Assembly (NCBI GenBank): GCA_022792755.1
Contig: JAAWBP010000016.1
Span: forward strand, 1-10,082
DNA: 10,082 bases
DNA from: Oscillospiraceae bacterium
GTDB lineage: Bacteria > Bacillota > Clostridia > Oscillospirales > Ruminococcaceae
Reading direction: 5' to 3'
Positions 1 through 5,334 of the stretch are shown one piece after another; positions within the stretch are counted from its first letter, which is position 1, and every line of letters starts with the position of its first letter. The notes below the pieces were generated by a model, which was given only the letters and a program-made list of their open reading frames with translations, did no database searches and had not been told where the DNA came from. The position numbers and the translations under genes are program-made.

Positions 1-519
1 ATCTGGGCGGAGGAGCTCGACACCCTCTATCCCACCGACCGGAACGCCTTAGTCTTCGGTGGGAACTCCGACGGGCTCGCGGGGAGCTATCCCGTTTTCG
101 ACTTCGCGGAGATCGTCCATCCGAAGGAGGGCTGTGAGGTTTTGGCCTCCTATGCCGAGGATTTCTACAAGGGATCCCCCGCCGTGACCAAGAACCGCTT
201 TGGGAAGGGGGTCTGCTACCACATCGCGGCCCGCACCGACGCCGCCCTGATGGACGCGCTCTACGGCAATCTCATCGCCCAGCACGGGATCGAGACGGCC
301 CTGGGCGGGGAATTCCCCCTCGGCGTGACGGTACAGCAGCGGTACGGGGACGGAGAGACCTATTATTTTGCCCTCAACTTCAACGGCGAGCCGAAGCGGG
401 TCGCCCTCCCGGACGGCCTTTTCTACGATTATGTCTCGGAACGGGAGGTTTCCGGCGTCCTCGAGCTTGCGGCGTATGGGACGGCTGTGCTGACCCCCAG
501 GCGGGCTGATCCTGCCTGA
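1..519 (+). CDS. GH42 beta-galactosidase, C-terminal part (5' end outside window)
   Basis: The frame is open from base 1 to a TGA at 517-519, giving the last 172 residues of a larger enzyme that would normally be about 650-700 residues. The visible part starts with WAEELDTLYP, then has a segment containing EVLASYAEDFYKGSPAVTKN followed by RFGKGVCYHIAARTD. These are typical of the GH42 trimerisation (middle) domain. The final ~60 residues, with YYFALNFNGEPKRVALP, match the small C-terminal beta domain of the family. The enzyme hydrolyses terminal beta-galactosides; the catalytic TIM barrel with its two glutamates is upstream of the window. A hairpin (GGCGGG, 5-nt loop, CCTGCC; 500-516) sits directly before the stop. 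An MFS permease follows on the same strand, suggesting a galactoside utilisation locus. Family assignment is confident; the exact substrate is not. Confidence 0.9.
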   Translation: MWAEELDTLYPTDRNALVFGGNSDGLAGSYPVFDFAEIVHPKEGCEVLASYAEDFYKGSPAVTKNRFGKGVCYHIAARTDAALMDALYGNLIAQHGIETALGGEFPLGVTVQQRYGDGETYYFALNFNGEPKRVALPDGLFYDYVSEREVSGVLELAAYGTAVLTPRRADPA

Positions 520-596
520 AACCGCAGTTTATAAGCGGGACCGGGCCGGGTGACCCCGTGCCTGTGTCCAGGCAGGACAATGTCCGTGCCCGGACT

Positions 597-701
597 GGGC
601 AATTCGCACCCAAACGCTTCATCCGTTTTTGAGTGATTGCCCTGCGAGCTGCCTAGGATAAAATAAGTACAAATGTGCCTTGCGGGGCAGGGTACCCCTG
701 C
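597..701. repeat. Palindromic intergenic repeat R1 (arm I plus short arm)
   Basis: The left arm is of type I: GGGCAATTCGCACCC, then AACG, ending in the inner half-site CCTGCGAG at 641-648. An AT-rich spacer with AAGTACAAATG follows. The right side is a short arm, CCTTGCGGGG at 678-687, running straight into the GCAGGG TAC CCCTGC hairpin. R4 on the other side of the MFS gene is the same kind of element in reverse order. Confidence 0.75.
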
Positions 702-702
702 T

Positions 703-816
703 GGCAATTTCGCACCCGAACGTTCTGCCAGTCTCTGAGTTTTCATCCTGTGAGGTACAACGCGCCTCGCAGGACTAAAACCTAAAGACCGGTAAACTCT
801 TGGTGTGCGATTGGCC
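703..816. repeat. Palindromic intergenic repeat R2 (arm I on both sides)
   Basis: This is the clearest full inverted repeat of the family. The left arm (703-756) runs from GGCAATTTCGCACCCGAACG to CCTGTGAGG (747-755). The right arm (764-816) runs from CCTCGCAGG (765-773) through AAAGACCGGTAAA to GGTGTGCGATTGGCC. Reverse-complementing the right arm aligns it with the left over about 53 bp, with scattered mismatches. The short centre contains TACAACG, which recurs at the same place in other copies. Confidence 0.8.
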
Positions 817-932
817 ACCGGGGCCACCCGGCGGCGGTTCGCCGCCGAATTGTCCGGCCCGGTCACTGGCTGCTCTGCCATCAATTCCAACATCTAAATC
901 ATTCTAATCAAACAACGAAAAAAGGAACAACT

Positions 933-2144
933 ATGAAAAAACTGAATTTGAAAAGCCCCACCGGAATCACCCTTTCGATGATGTTGCTTTACCTCACCCA
1001 GTGGGGCGCCCAGTACATCGGCTACAACTACCTCCCGATCTATATCGACGCCCTCCCCTTTTCCACCAACAGCACGACCGGCCTTGCAATCGCCGTCGGC
1101 GCGGCAACCACCATCCTGGCCCAGCCGCTCTGGGGGAGGTTTGCCGACCGCGCCAAGACCAAAAACCGGATTTTGATCATCGCCCTCGTGCTCGAAGCGG
1201 CGATGGGCCTCCTCTTTTTCGGCGAGCTCCCCAACCTTTGGGTGCTGCTGCTCTGCGTCGTCCTCTTCTACATCCCCTTCTTGGCGCCCCAGGCCCTGAT
1301 CGACACCATCGTGGTCGAGAACATCGGCAAGGTAAAGGTCCGGTTCGGGATGCTCCGCTGCTTCGCTTCGGGCGGCGCGGCGCTGATGGCCTTCATCTTC
1401 GGGGTGATCGGCGGCATGACCAACATCAAGGCCTTCTCCCTCTTCGCCGTCTTTGCCGCGGTCTCGATCCTGCCGCTCCTCCTCTTGCCCAAGACCAAGG
1501 GGCACGCCCGGGAACCGGGCCACAAAATCTCCTACAAAAAGCTGCTGGGAAACCGGCGGTATCTCCTCTTCCTCTCCTACGGCTTCGCCCTCTTCCTCTG
1601 CGGGTCGATGATCAACGTCTTTTTCCCGATCTACTTCACTACCGATAAGGGACTGAACGCGGGGATAGAGGGTTACGGCCTCTTTATGGGGGTGACTATC
1701 TTGCTGGAAGCGTCGGTCATGTTTTTCGGCTCGCGGCTCTTTGCCCGGATGAATCCCTACGCCGTTTTCATGTTCCCGTTGGTTGCGGGGATTTTCCGGA
1801 TGCTGGTTACCGTGCTGGCGCATTCCCCCTCCGACATGTTCATCTACCCAGTCTTCCACGCCCTCTGGTTCGCGCCGCTCTGGGCCAAGGTTGCGCCCTT
1901 CATCCAGGCGGTGGTGCCGGAGGAGATGCGGGCGACCGGCCAGTCGGTCTGGACGATCGTCACCTGCGGGATCGCCCCGGTGATCGGTTCCCTCGCCGCG
2001 GGGTGGCTGGCGGACGCGGTCGGGATGCGGGAGATGTATGGGGTCATCTGCGCGATGATGGCCGTGCTGAGCGTGGCCTTCGCACTCCTCTTCCTCTGGC
2101 AGTCCCGCACCGACCGGCGGGAAGGCTGGCGGATGGAGATCTAG
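933..2144 (+). CDS. MFS permease, LacY-like (MFS_1_like), probable sugar transporter
   Basis: The 403-residue protein has the usual length and about 12 hydrophobic segments of a major facilitator. A motif A-like loop, PLWGRFADRAKTKNR (about residues 65-79), follows the second helix. The PLWGR(L/F)ADR form is typical of the LacY/nucleoside-proton symporter branch rather than of drug exporters. The start ATG is preceded by AAAAAAGGAACAACT, a reasonable ribosome binding site. A GH42 beta-galactosidase gene lies directly upstream on the same strand, so proton-coupled import of a galactoside or oligosaccharide is a fair inference, though not proven by residues. The two are separated by a 413-bp repeat region, so they may not share one transcript. 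A small hairpin (AGTCTG TGGC CAGACT, 2143-2158) overlaps the stop codon. Confidence 0.85.
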   Translation: MKKLNLKSPTGITLSMMLLYLTQWGAQYIGYNYLPIYIDALPFSTNSTTGLAIAVGAATTILAQPLWGRFADRAKTKNRILIIALVLEAAMGLLFFGELPNLWVLLLCVVLFYIPFLAPQALIDTIVVENIGKVKVRFGMLRCFASGGAALMAFIFGVIGGMTNIKAFSLFAVFAAVSILPLLLLPKTKGHAREPGHKISYKKLLGNRRYLLFLSYGFALFLCGSMINVFFPIYFTTDKGLNAGIEGYGLFMGVTILLEASVMFFGSRLFARMNPYAVFMFPLVAGIFRMLVTVLAHSPSDMFIYPVFHALWFAPLWAKVAPFIQAVVPEEMRATGQSVWTIVTCGIAPVIGSLAAGWLADAVGMREMYGVICAMMAVLSVAFALLFLWQSRTDRREGWRMEI

Positions 2145-2163
2145 TCTGTGGCCAGACTGGCCA

Positions 2164-2294
2164 GACGCGATTCATAAGCCGTGCTAAGAGCGGGGCTGGT
2201 ATCCCGCGAGGTGCCTTTTTCATATTTTTTATCTCAGGCATCTCGCAGGCTTGAAAAGTCTTTGACTGGGAAAAACTTGGTGTGCGAATTATCC
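2164..2294. repeat. Palindromic intergenic repeat R3 (arm II plus arm I)
   Basis: The left arm is type II: GCGATTCATAAGCCGTGC, AAGAGCGGGGCTG, then the inner half-site CCCGCGAGG at 2203-2211. The spacer is T-rich (CATATTTTTTATC). The right arm is type I reversed, from TCTCGCAGG (2241-2249) to CTTGGTGTGCGAATT. The left arm is almost identical to that of R5. Confidence 0.75.
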
Positions 2295-2295
2295 A

Positions 2296-2399
2296 CAGGG
2301 GCTCCCTGCCCCGCAAGGCGCGTTGCCTTATAACTTGTAAAAAGAACCTCGCAGGATAGCCGCTTAAAGACTGTTAAAACGTTCGGGTGCGAATTGGCC
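2296..2399. repeat. Palindromic intergenic repeat R4 (short arm plus arm I)
   Basis: The left side is the short arm, GCCCCGCAAGGCGC, preceded by the CAGGG GCT CCCTG hairpin. The spacer is GTTGCCTTATAACTTG. The right arm is type I reversed, from CCTCGCAGG (2347-2355) through AAAACGTTCGGGTGCGAATTGGCC. Read backwards, it has the same module order as R1. Confidence 0.7.
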
Positions 2400-2449
2400 A
2401 CCCAGCGGCGGTTCGCCGCCCTATGCCCCTCTTATACTGCAATCAAACC

Positions 2450-2486
2450 AAACGGCGGGCAGGATCTTTGACCCTGCCCGCCGTTT
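2450..2486 (-). terminator. Rho-independent terminator of the minus-strand small protein gene, probably bidirectional
   Basis: A perfect 14-bp stem (AAACGGCGGGCAGG at 2450-2463 pairing with CCTGCCCGCCGTTT at 2473-2486) closes a 9-nt loop. On the minus strand the stem ends in TTT and continues TTTGGTTTGATT. The outermost base pair overlaps the TGA stop of the upstream minus-strand gene (2488-2486). It could also stop read-through from the MFS gene. Confidence 0.8.
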
Positions 2487-2989
2487 CAGCTGCTTAAATT
2501 TTCTTTCCCTGTCTCACACAGCCCCGCGATATAGCCCGCTTCAAAAACCTCCAGCGAGAGCTCCTCCGAATAGCTGCGCATCTCGCGGTAGAGCCCGGTC
2601 AGTTCGTCGAGCCGCTCTGGATGGCTGAGCTGTGCTGTAATTTCGTGGTATCCATGCCACAGGAGGTTGTCCAGCTCCTCCGCCTGGGGGTTTGAGAGCG
2701 CTGAACAGAGGTAAGCCAAAAACCCGGCCCGGACAGAAGCGCTCTCCTGCCCGCACTGTTTCCCCGCGAGATACGCGCCGTAGACCGTTACCAGCCGGGA
2801 CTGCCGCTTGAGCGTCTTCACATAGACGGGCAGCAGCCCGGCGCTCCCTTTCAGCTCCAACAAAATAGGGAGCGCCGAGGACAAAAACTGCTCTTCCAGC
2901 CGATGCCGCCGGGTGTAAATCCGGTTTTGGTCTTTCAGATAGCGCGCCATCTCTGAAAGGATAAGCCGTTCCTTTTCTGTAATCTCCAT
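2486..2989 (-). CDS. Unrecognised small helical protein
   Basis: I do not recognise a family. From the ATG at 2989 it is 167 residues, starting MEITEKERLILSEMARYLKD. Charged, leucine-rich stretches suggest an all-helical soluble protein; there is no signal peptide or membrane segment. Two cysteines occur far apart (AGKQCGQES and AGLCETGKE). The frame stays open upstream to a TTG at 3088 (200 residues), but that extension is basic and low-complexity and its GGGGA lies directly against the TTG, so I prefer the ATG although its own ribosome binding site is weak. A possible -10 (TACAAT on the minus strand, 3172-3167) lacks a good -35. It lies 263 bp downstream of the AraC-type gene on the same strand and may share its transcript. 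The coding frame is supported by uninterrupted length and the terminator at its stop. Confidence 0.65.
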   Translation of the reverse strand: MEITEKERLILSEMARYLKDQNRIYTRRHRLEEQFLSSALPILLELKGSAGLLPVYVKTLKRQSRLVTVYGAYLAGKQCGQESASVRAGFLAYLCSALSNPQAEELDNLLWHGYHEITAQLSHPERLDELTGLYREMRSYSEELSLEVFEAGYIAGLCETGKENLSS

Positions 2990-3252
2990 CTGAATTGCGT
3001 TCGATCCAGCGCGTGTATCCCGCTGTGTAGGAGATGCGGATGATCCCCGCAGTCCACGCCTGTTTCCTTCCTTTCTCTTTTTACACAATCCCCTTTAAGA
3101 CGCTCCGCCTCCCAGCCCGGGCCAAAACATCCCTCACCTGCGGAGAAAACGGAGCCTTTCCTTTTTATTGTATCCCGTCATAAGGCAGGGCACTCGAATT
3201 TTCCGCTGACAAATCTTTCCTTTTCGCCGCTGCAAAGCCGCCGGAAAAAAGC

Positions 3253-4494
3253 TCACAGGTTTTTCCGGGAATAAAGCTCCCGGTATTGTTTGGGGGTCAT
3301 CCCGGTATGGCGCCGGAAAACACTGGTAAAATAGCTTTGGGAGCTGAAGGCCAGATGGGAGCTGATCTCTGCGATCCTCCGCTCGGAAAAGCGGAGCAGA
3401 TTTTTCGCTTCCTCGATCCGCTGCGCCTGGATGAACTCCACCGCCGTCATCCCTATCTCCTTTTTAAACAGGACCGAAAGATAGGCGGCGTTCAAGTCTG
3501 TTTCCTTCGCCAGATCCTCCAGCGTAATCGGATTGTGCAGATGATGGGAGATGTACTCCATGCAGCGGAGGATGTGCCCGTTGCCGCTGGTATTCCTGTC
3601 ACGCGTATCCCGGACACGGGCCGCAAAATCCATGGCGGCGGTTTTCAGCAGGGCTTCGGCAGCCGAAGGTGTCTTGCATTGATCCGCCCTTTGAATATAA
3701 GCTTCACAGAGGGCGAAAGAAACCGCCTTGTCGAGCCCTCCCTCCGATGCAAAATAGGCCGCCATGGTGACAAAGCTGACAAACTGGTAAACAGCACGGC
3801 GGAGCGGATCCTCGGAACCGCGGAAATTGTTCTGGGAAAGGGGAACGCCCAAAAGCGCCTTTACCTGCTCCGGGTCTCCTGCCTTGACGGCGTCCAAAAA
3901 CTGGAATTCCCGTTTGTAAGCAGGGGGATTGGCGGAGTTTTCCCGCCGCTCAAAAACCAGGCTGGCCAGTGTGCGGGAAATGCCCTCCGGCTCAGACAGG
4001 ACGGCGCGCTGTCCAGAAAAATCTGTCTCCTGAACGGCTGCCCCTTCTTTTAAAAAAACTGCATGGAGACGCTTCACAAATTCCTCGAACCAGTCAGTCT
4101 CTACAACAGGCACCAGCCGAACAACCTCTTCCCATTCCGCAGCCAAAAAAAAGCAGAACGCCCGCGCCGCTTCCGCCGAATCCGGACATTTGAGCAGGAC
4201 AGGGCCAACCACGAGAAAATAGTCCGCGCCCTCGCTTTGGAAGGGAAAACAGGCAATCAGCTCCAGCGGACCAGTGCCGCAGAGAACCGGAGGCCGCCCC
4301 TCCAGGCGGAACAGCGGCCGGTAAACACCCCTGCGAAAATTGGTCTTCCAGAAAAACGGAAGGTCGGGGGTACTGTACCTGATCCGAAAGGCGGTGTCGA
4401 CCACCCGCACCGGAATGCGGCCATAATCGAACCCCCAGCCTGACAGTTCTTTCTCCACCCGGGAAAGGATTGAAAATTTTTTCATAGCGCTCAT
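3253..4494 (-). CDS. AraC-family transcriptional regulator
   Basis: The 413-residue protein ends in a full AraC/XylS DNA-binding domain (about residues 305-410) with two helix-turn-helix units. The first is TLEDLAKETDLNAAYLSVLF, followed by KKEIGMTAVEFI. The linker RIEEAKNLL and a second unit around IAEISSHLAFSSQSYFTSVF follow, then RRHTGMTPKQYR, the family signature. The N-terminal ~300 residues, with PVLCGTGPLELIACFPFQ and DYFLVVGPVLL, form a sensor region I cannot assign; the layout resembles the long clostridial AraC regulators. An in-frame TAG lies just upstream, so the start is ATG 4494 or ATG 4485. Neither has a good ribosome binding site; a strong AGGAGG at 4555-4550 serves a 13-codon leader ORF instead. 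It reads away from the membrane protein at 4708, so it may control that gene or itself. A hairpin (CCGGAAAAA with TTTTTCCGG, 3241-3268) has the stop codon in its loop. Its ligand is unknown. Confidence 0.9.
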   Translation of the reverse strand: MSAMKKFSILSRVEKELSGWGFDYGRIPVRVVDTAFRIRYSTPDLPFFWKTNFRRGVYRPLFRLEGRPPVLCGTGPLELIACFPFQSEGADYFLVVGPVLLKCPDSAEAARAFCFFLAAEWEEVVRLVPVVETDWFEEFVKRLHAVFLKEGAAVQETDFSGQRAVLSEPEGISRTLASLVFERRENSANPPAYKREFQFLDAVKAGDPEQVKALLGVPLSQNNFRGSEDPLRRAVYQFVSFVTMAAYFASEGGLDKAVSFALCEAYIQRADQCKTPSAAEALLKTAAMDFAARVRDTRDRNTSGNGHILRCMEYISHHLHNPITLEDLAKETDLNAAYLSVLFKKEIGMTAVEFIQAQRIEEAKNLLRFSERRIAEISSHLAFSSQSYFTSVFRRHTGMTPKQYRELYSRKNL

Positions 4495-4505
4495 CGTCTA
4501 AAGTC

Positions 4506-4547
4506 TCATAGAAAGAGCGGCCGCCGAGCGCCCTTTCCGACCAACAC
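4506..4547 (-). CDS. Possible 13-codon leader peptide upstream of the AraC-type gene
   Basis: On the minus strand a perfect AGGAGG (4555-4550) precedes in-frame GTG (4547) and TTG (4544) codons. The resulting ORF, MLVGKGARRPLFL, stops with TGA at 4508-4506, 11 nt before the AraC start at 4494. The regulator has no adequate site of its own, so translation may be coupled through this leader. It is short enough to be chance apart from the strong ribosome binding site and close spacing. Confidence 0.35.
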   Translation of the reverse strand: MLVGKGARRPLFL

Positions 4548-4707
4548 TTCCTCCTCTCGATATGTTTTCCGAACAAATTGTTTTCTCTAATAGTACCTTA
4601 TCACAAAAACAGGAATATATCAATAAATTTTAACCGAAATCTAAAGATAATAATATTGTTGTGTCGCATTTTGTGGTAAAATTATCTATTACAATGGAGG
4701 GATAAAC
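4548..4707. promoter_or_regulatory. AT-rich divergent promoter region between the AraC-type gene and the small membrane protein gene
   Basis: Base composition drops sharply to AT-rich here compared with all flanking DNA, as expected of a promoter region serving two divergent genes. The plus-strand promoter is listed separately. For the minus strand I see only weak candidates, such as TACTAT around 4594, without a good -35. None of the palindromic repeats lies here. It is a natural operator site for the adjacent AraC-type regulator, but I see no clear direct repeat. Confidence 0.5.
4656..4682 (+). promoter_or_regulatory. Probable extended -10 promoter for the small membrane protein gene
   Basis: TAAAAT at 4677-4682 is preceded by TGG, giving an extended -10 (TGnTAAAAT). 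A possible -35, TTGTTG at 4656-4661, is 15 nt away, a short spacing that an extended -10 can tolerate. A start near 4689 would leave a leader of about 19 nt containing the GGAGGG ribosome binding site. Confidence 0.5.
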
Positions 4708-4947
4708 ATGAAAGATTCTATGAAAGACTCGTGGACTTTTATCGGCCTGGTAGCCCTTTCTATCCTCTATCTCTTTGAAGTGGATGTGACAAAGCTCACC
4801 TGGCTCAACGGCGCTGCTTTTGTCATCATTGCGGTCACGCTCGTCCCGCTGCTCATCAGCATCATCTGCAAGGCCGTCTCCTTTTTCAAGCGGAGGAAGG
4901 AAAAGAAAGAGGCCAAACAGGCAAAGGCGCTGGAGGAATCCCGCTGA
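4708..4947 (+). CDS. Small two-helix membrane protein, function unknown
   Basis: The 79-residue protein has two hydrophobic segments, about residues 9-25 (FIGLVALSILYLFEV) and 34-55 (NGAAFVIIAVTLVPLLISII). A strongly basic, charged tail (FKRRKEKKEAKQAKALEESR) follows and should stay in the cytoplasm. The ribosome binding site GGAGGG lies 6 nt before the ATG, and a plausible promoter lies just upstream. I do not recognise a named family; it could be an accessory or anchoring protein. It is divergent from the AraC-type gene, which may regulate it. The lipid operon follows on the same strand after 387 bp of repeats. The stop codon lies in a small hairpin (CGCTG ATTA CAGCG, 4942-4955). Confidence 0.75.
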   Translation: MKDSMKDSWTFIGLVALSILYLFEVDVTKLTWLNGAAFVIIAVTLVPLLISIICKAVSFFKRRKEKKEAKQAKALEESR

Positions 4948-4990
4948 TTACAGCGCGGGTGGCCCTGGCGGGCCTGTGCCCAGGCAGGGC

Positions 4991-5121
4991 AAACGCGATT
5001 CATAAGCCGTGCTAAGAGCGGGGCTGATATCCCGCGCGGCACGCCGTACTCGCATTATCATAAACACCTCGCAGGCTTGAAAACTTTTTGACCGGTAAAA
5101 GCTCGATCTACGAATCGCGGC
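4991..5121. repeat. Palindromic intergenic repeat R5 (arm II plus arm I)
   Basis: The left arm is type II, from ACGCGATTCATAAGCC to the inner half-site CCCGCGCGG (5031-5039). It matches the R3 left arm over 47 bases with two differences. The spacer is ACGCCGTACTCGCATTATCA. The right arm is type I reversed, CCTCGCAGG (5067-5075), then TTTTTGACCGGTAAAA, ending CTACGAATCGCGG. Confidence 0.75.
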
Positions 5122-5157
5122 TGCCTGCGGAGGCACTCCGCGCCCGTGCCCGGGCTG

Positions 5158-5291
5158 GGCAATTTCGCACACCGACGTTGTACCGATTTTTGAGTTTCAG
5201 TCCTGCGAAATGCCTAAAGCAAAGCAGGCATAACGCACCTCGCGGGCCACAAACTATAAGTTCAATCTAACTTGGGTATCGCACATTGCCC
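5158..5291. repeat. Palindromic intergenic repeat R6 (arm I plus arm II-like)
   Basis: The left arm is type I: GGCAATTTCGCACACCGACG, then TTTTTGAGTTTCAG, then CCTGCGAAA at 5202-5210. The spacer ends in GGCATAACG. The right arm begins CCTCGCGGG (5238-5246), the type II form, but ends GGTATCGCACATTGCCC. The closing hairpin and flank share a 23-base exact inverted match with 581-603 beside R1. Confidence 0.7.
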
Positions 5292-5334
5292 AGTCCGGGC
5301 ACGGACACGGGCCGCAGGAAAGGAGGGGGTAACA

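Larger units (their letters stand above)
520..932. other. Intergenic region 1, filled by two palindromic repeats
   Basis: This 413-bp gap between the beta-galactosidase and the MFS gene holds, in order: a 5-5-5 hairpin (TGTCC AGGCA GGACA, 565-579), a second one (TGCCC GGACT GGGCA, 587-601), repeat R1, a 6-3-6 hairpin (GCAGGG TAC CCCTGC, 687-701), repeat R2, a 5-5-5 hairpin (TGGCC ACCGG GGCCA, 812-826) and a 6-3-6 hairpin (GCGGCG GTT CGCCGC, 831-845). The last ~50 bases before the MFS start are AT-rich and may hold its promoter, but I find no convincing -35/-10 pair. There is no T-tract terminator. Confidence 0.7.
2145..2449. other. Intergenic region 2 (convergent), filled by two palindromic repeats
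   Basis: This lies between the 3' ends of the MFS gene and the minus-strand small protein. It holds a 5-5-5 hairpin (TGGCC AGACT GGCCA, 2149-2163), repeat R3, a 5-3-5 hairpin (CAGGG GCT CCCTG, 2296-2308), repeat R4 and a 6-3-6 hairpin (GCGGCG GTT CGCCGC, 2405-2419). The last is identical to the one at 831-845. The terminator at 2450-2486 follows. No gene is seen here. Confidence 0.7.
4948..5334. other. Intergenic region 3, filled by two palindromic repeats
   Basis: It contains a 5-5-5 hairpin (TGCCC AGGCA GGGCA, 4977-4991), repeat R5, a 6-3-6 hairpin (GCGGAG GCA CTCCGC, 5127-5141), a 5-5-5 hairpin (TGCCC GGGCT GGGCA, 5147-5161), repeat R6 and a closing 5-5-5 hairpin (TGCCC AGTCC GGGCA, 5287-5301). 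The ribosome binding site of the glycosyltransferase begins about 20 bases later. I find no convincing promoter in this stretch; TATAAG near 5255 lacks a -35. Confidence 0.7.

Noticed and set aside
894..1859. 321-residue minus-strand open frame
   Set aside because: It is antisense to the MFS gene and its translation is a charged E/D/H/G-rich low-complexity chain, typical of a GC-rich shadow frame.
3286..4053. 255-residue plus-strand frame
   Set aside because: It is antisense to the AraC-type regulator, whose domain signatures are unambiguous.
4094..4576. 160-residue minus-strand frame starting upstream of the AraC-type gene
   Set aside because: It overlaps the AraC N-terminus in another frame, its ATG precedes the AGGAGG instead of following it, and the product has no family character.
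5272..5334. N-terminal extension of the GT4-PlsC protein from ATG 5272
   Set aside because: The 21 extra residues are encoded by repeat sequence and lie before a strong ribosome binding site that fits GTG 5335.
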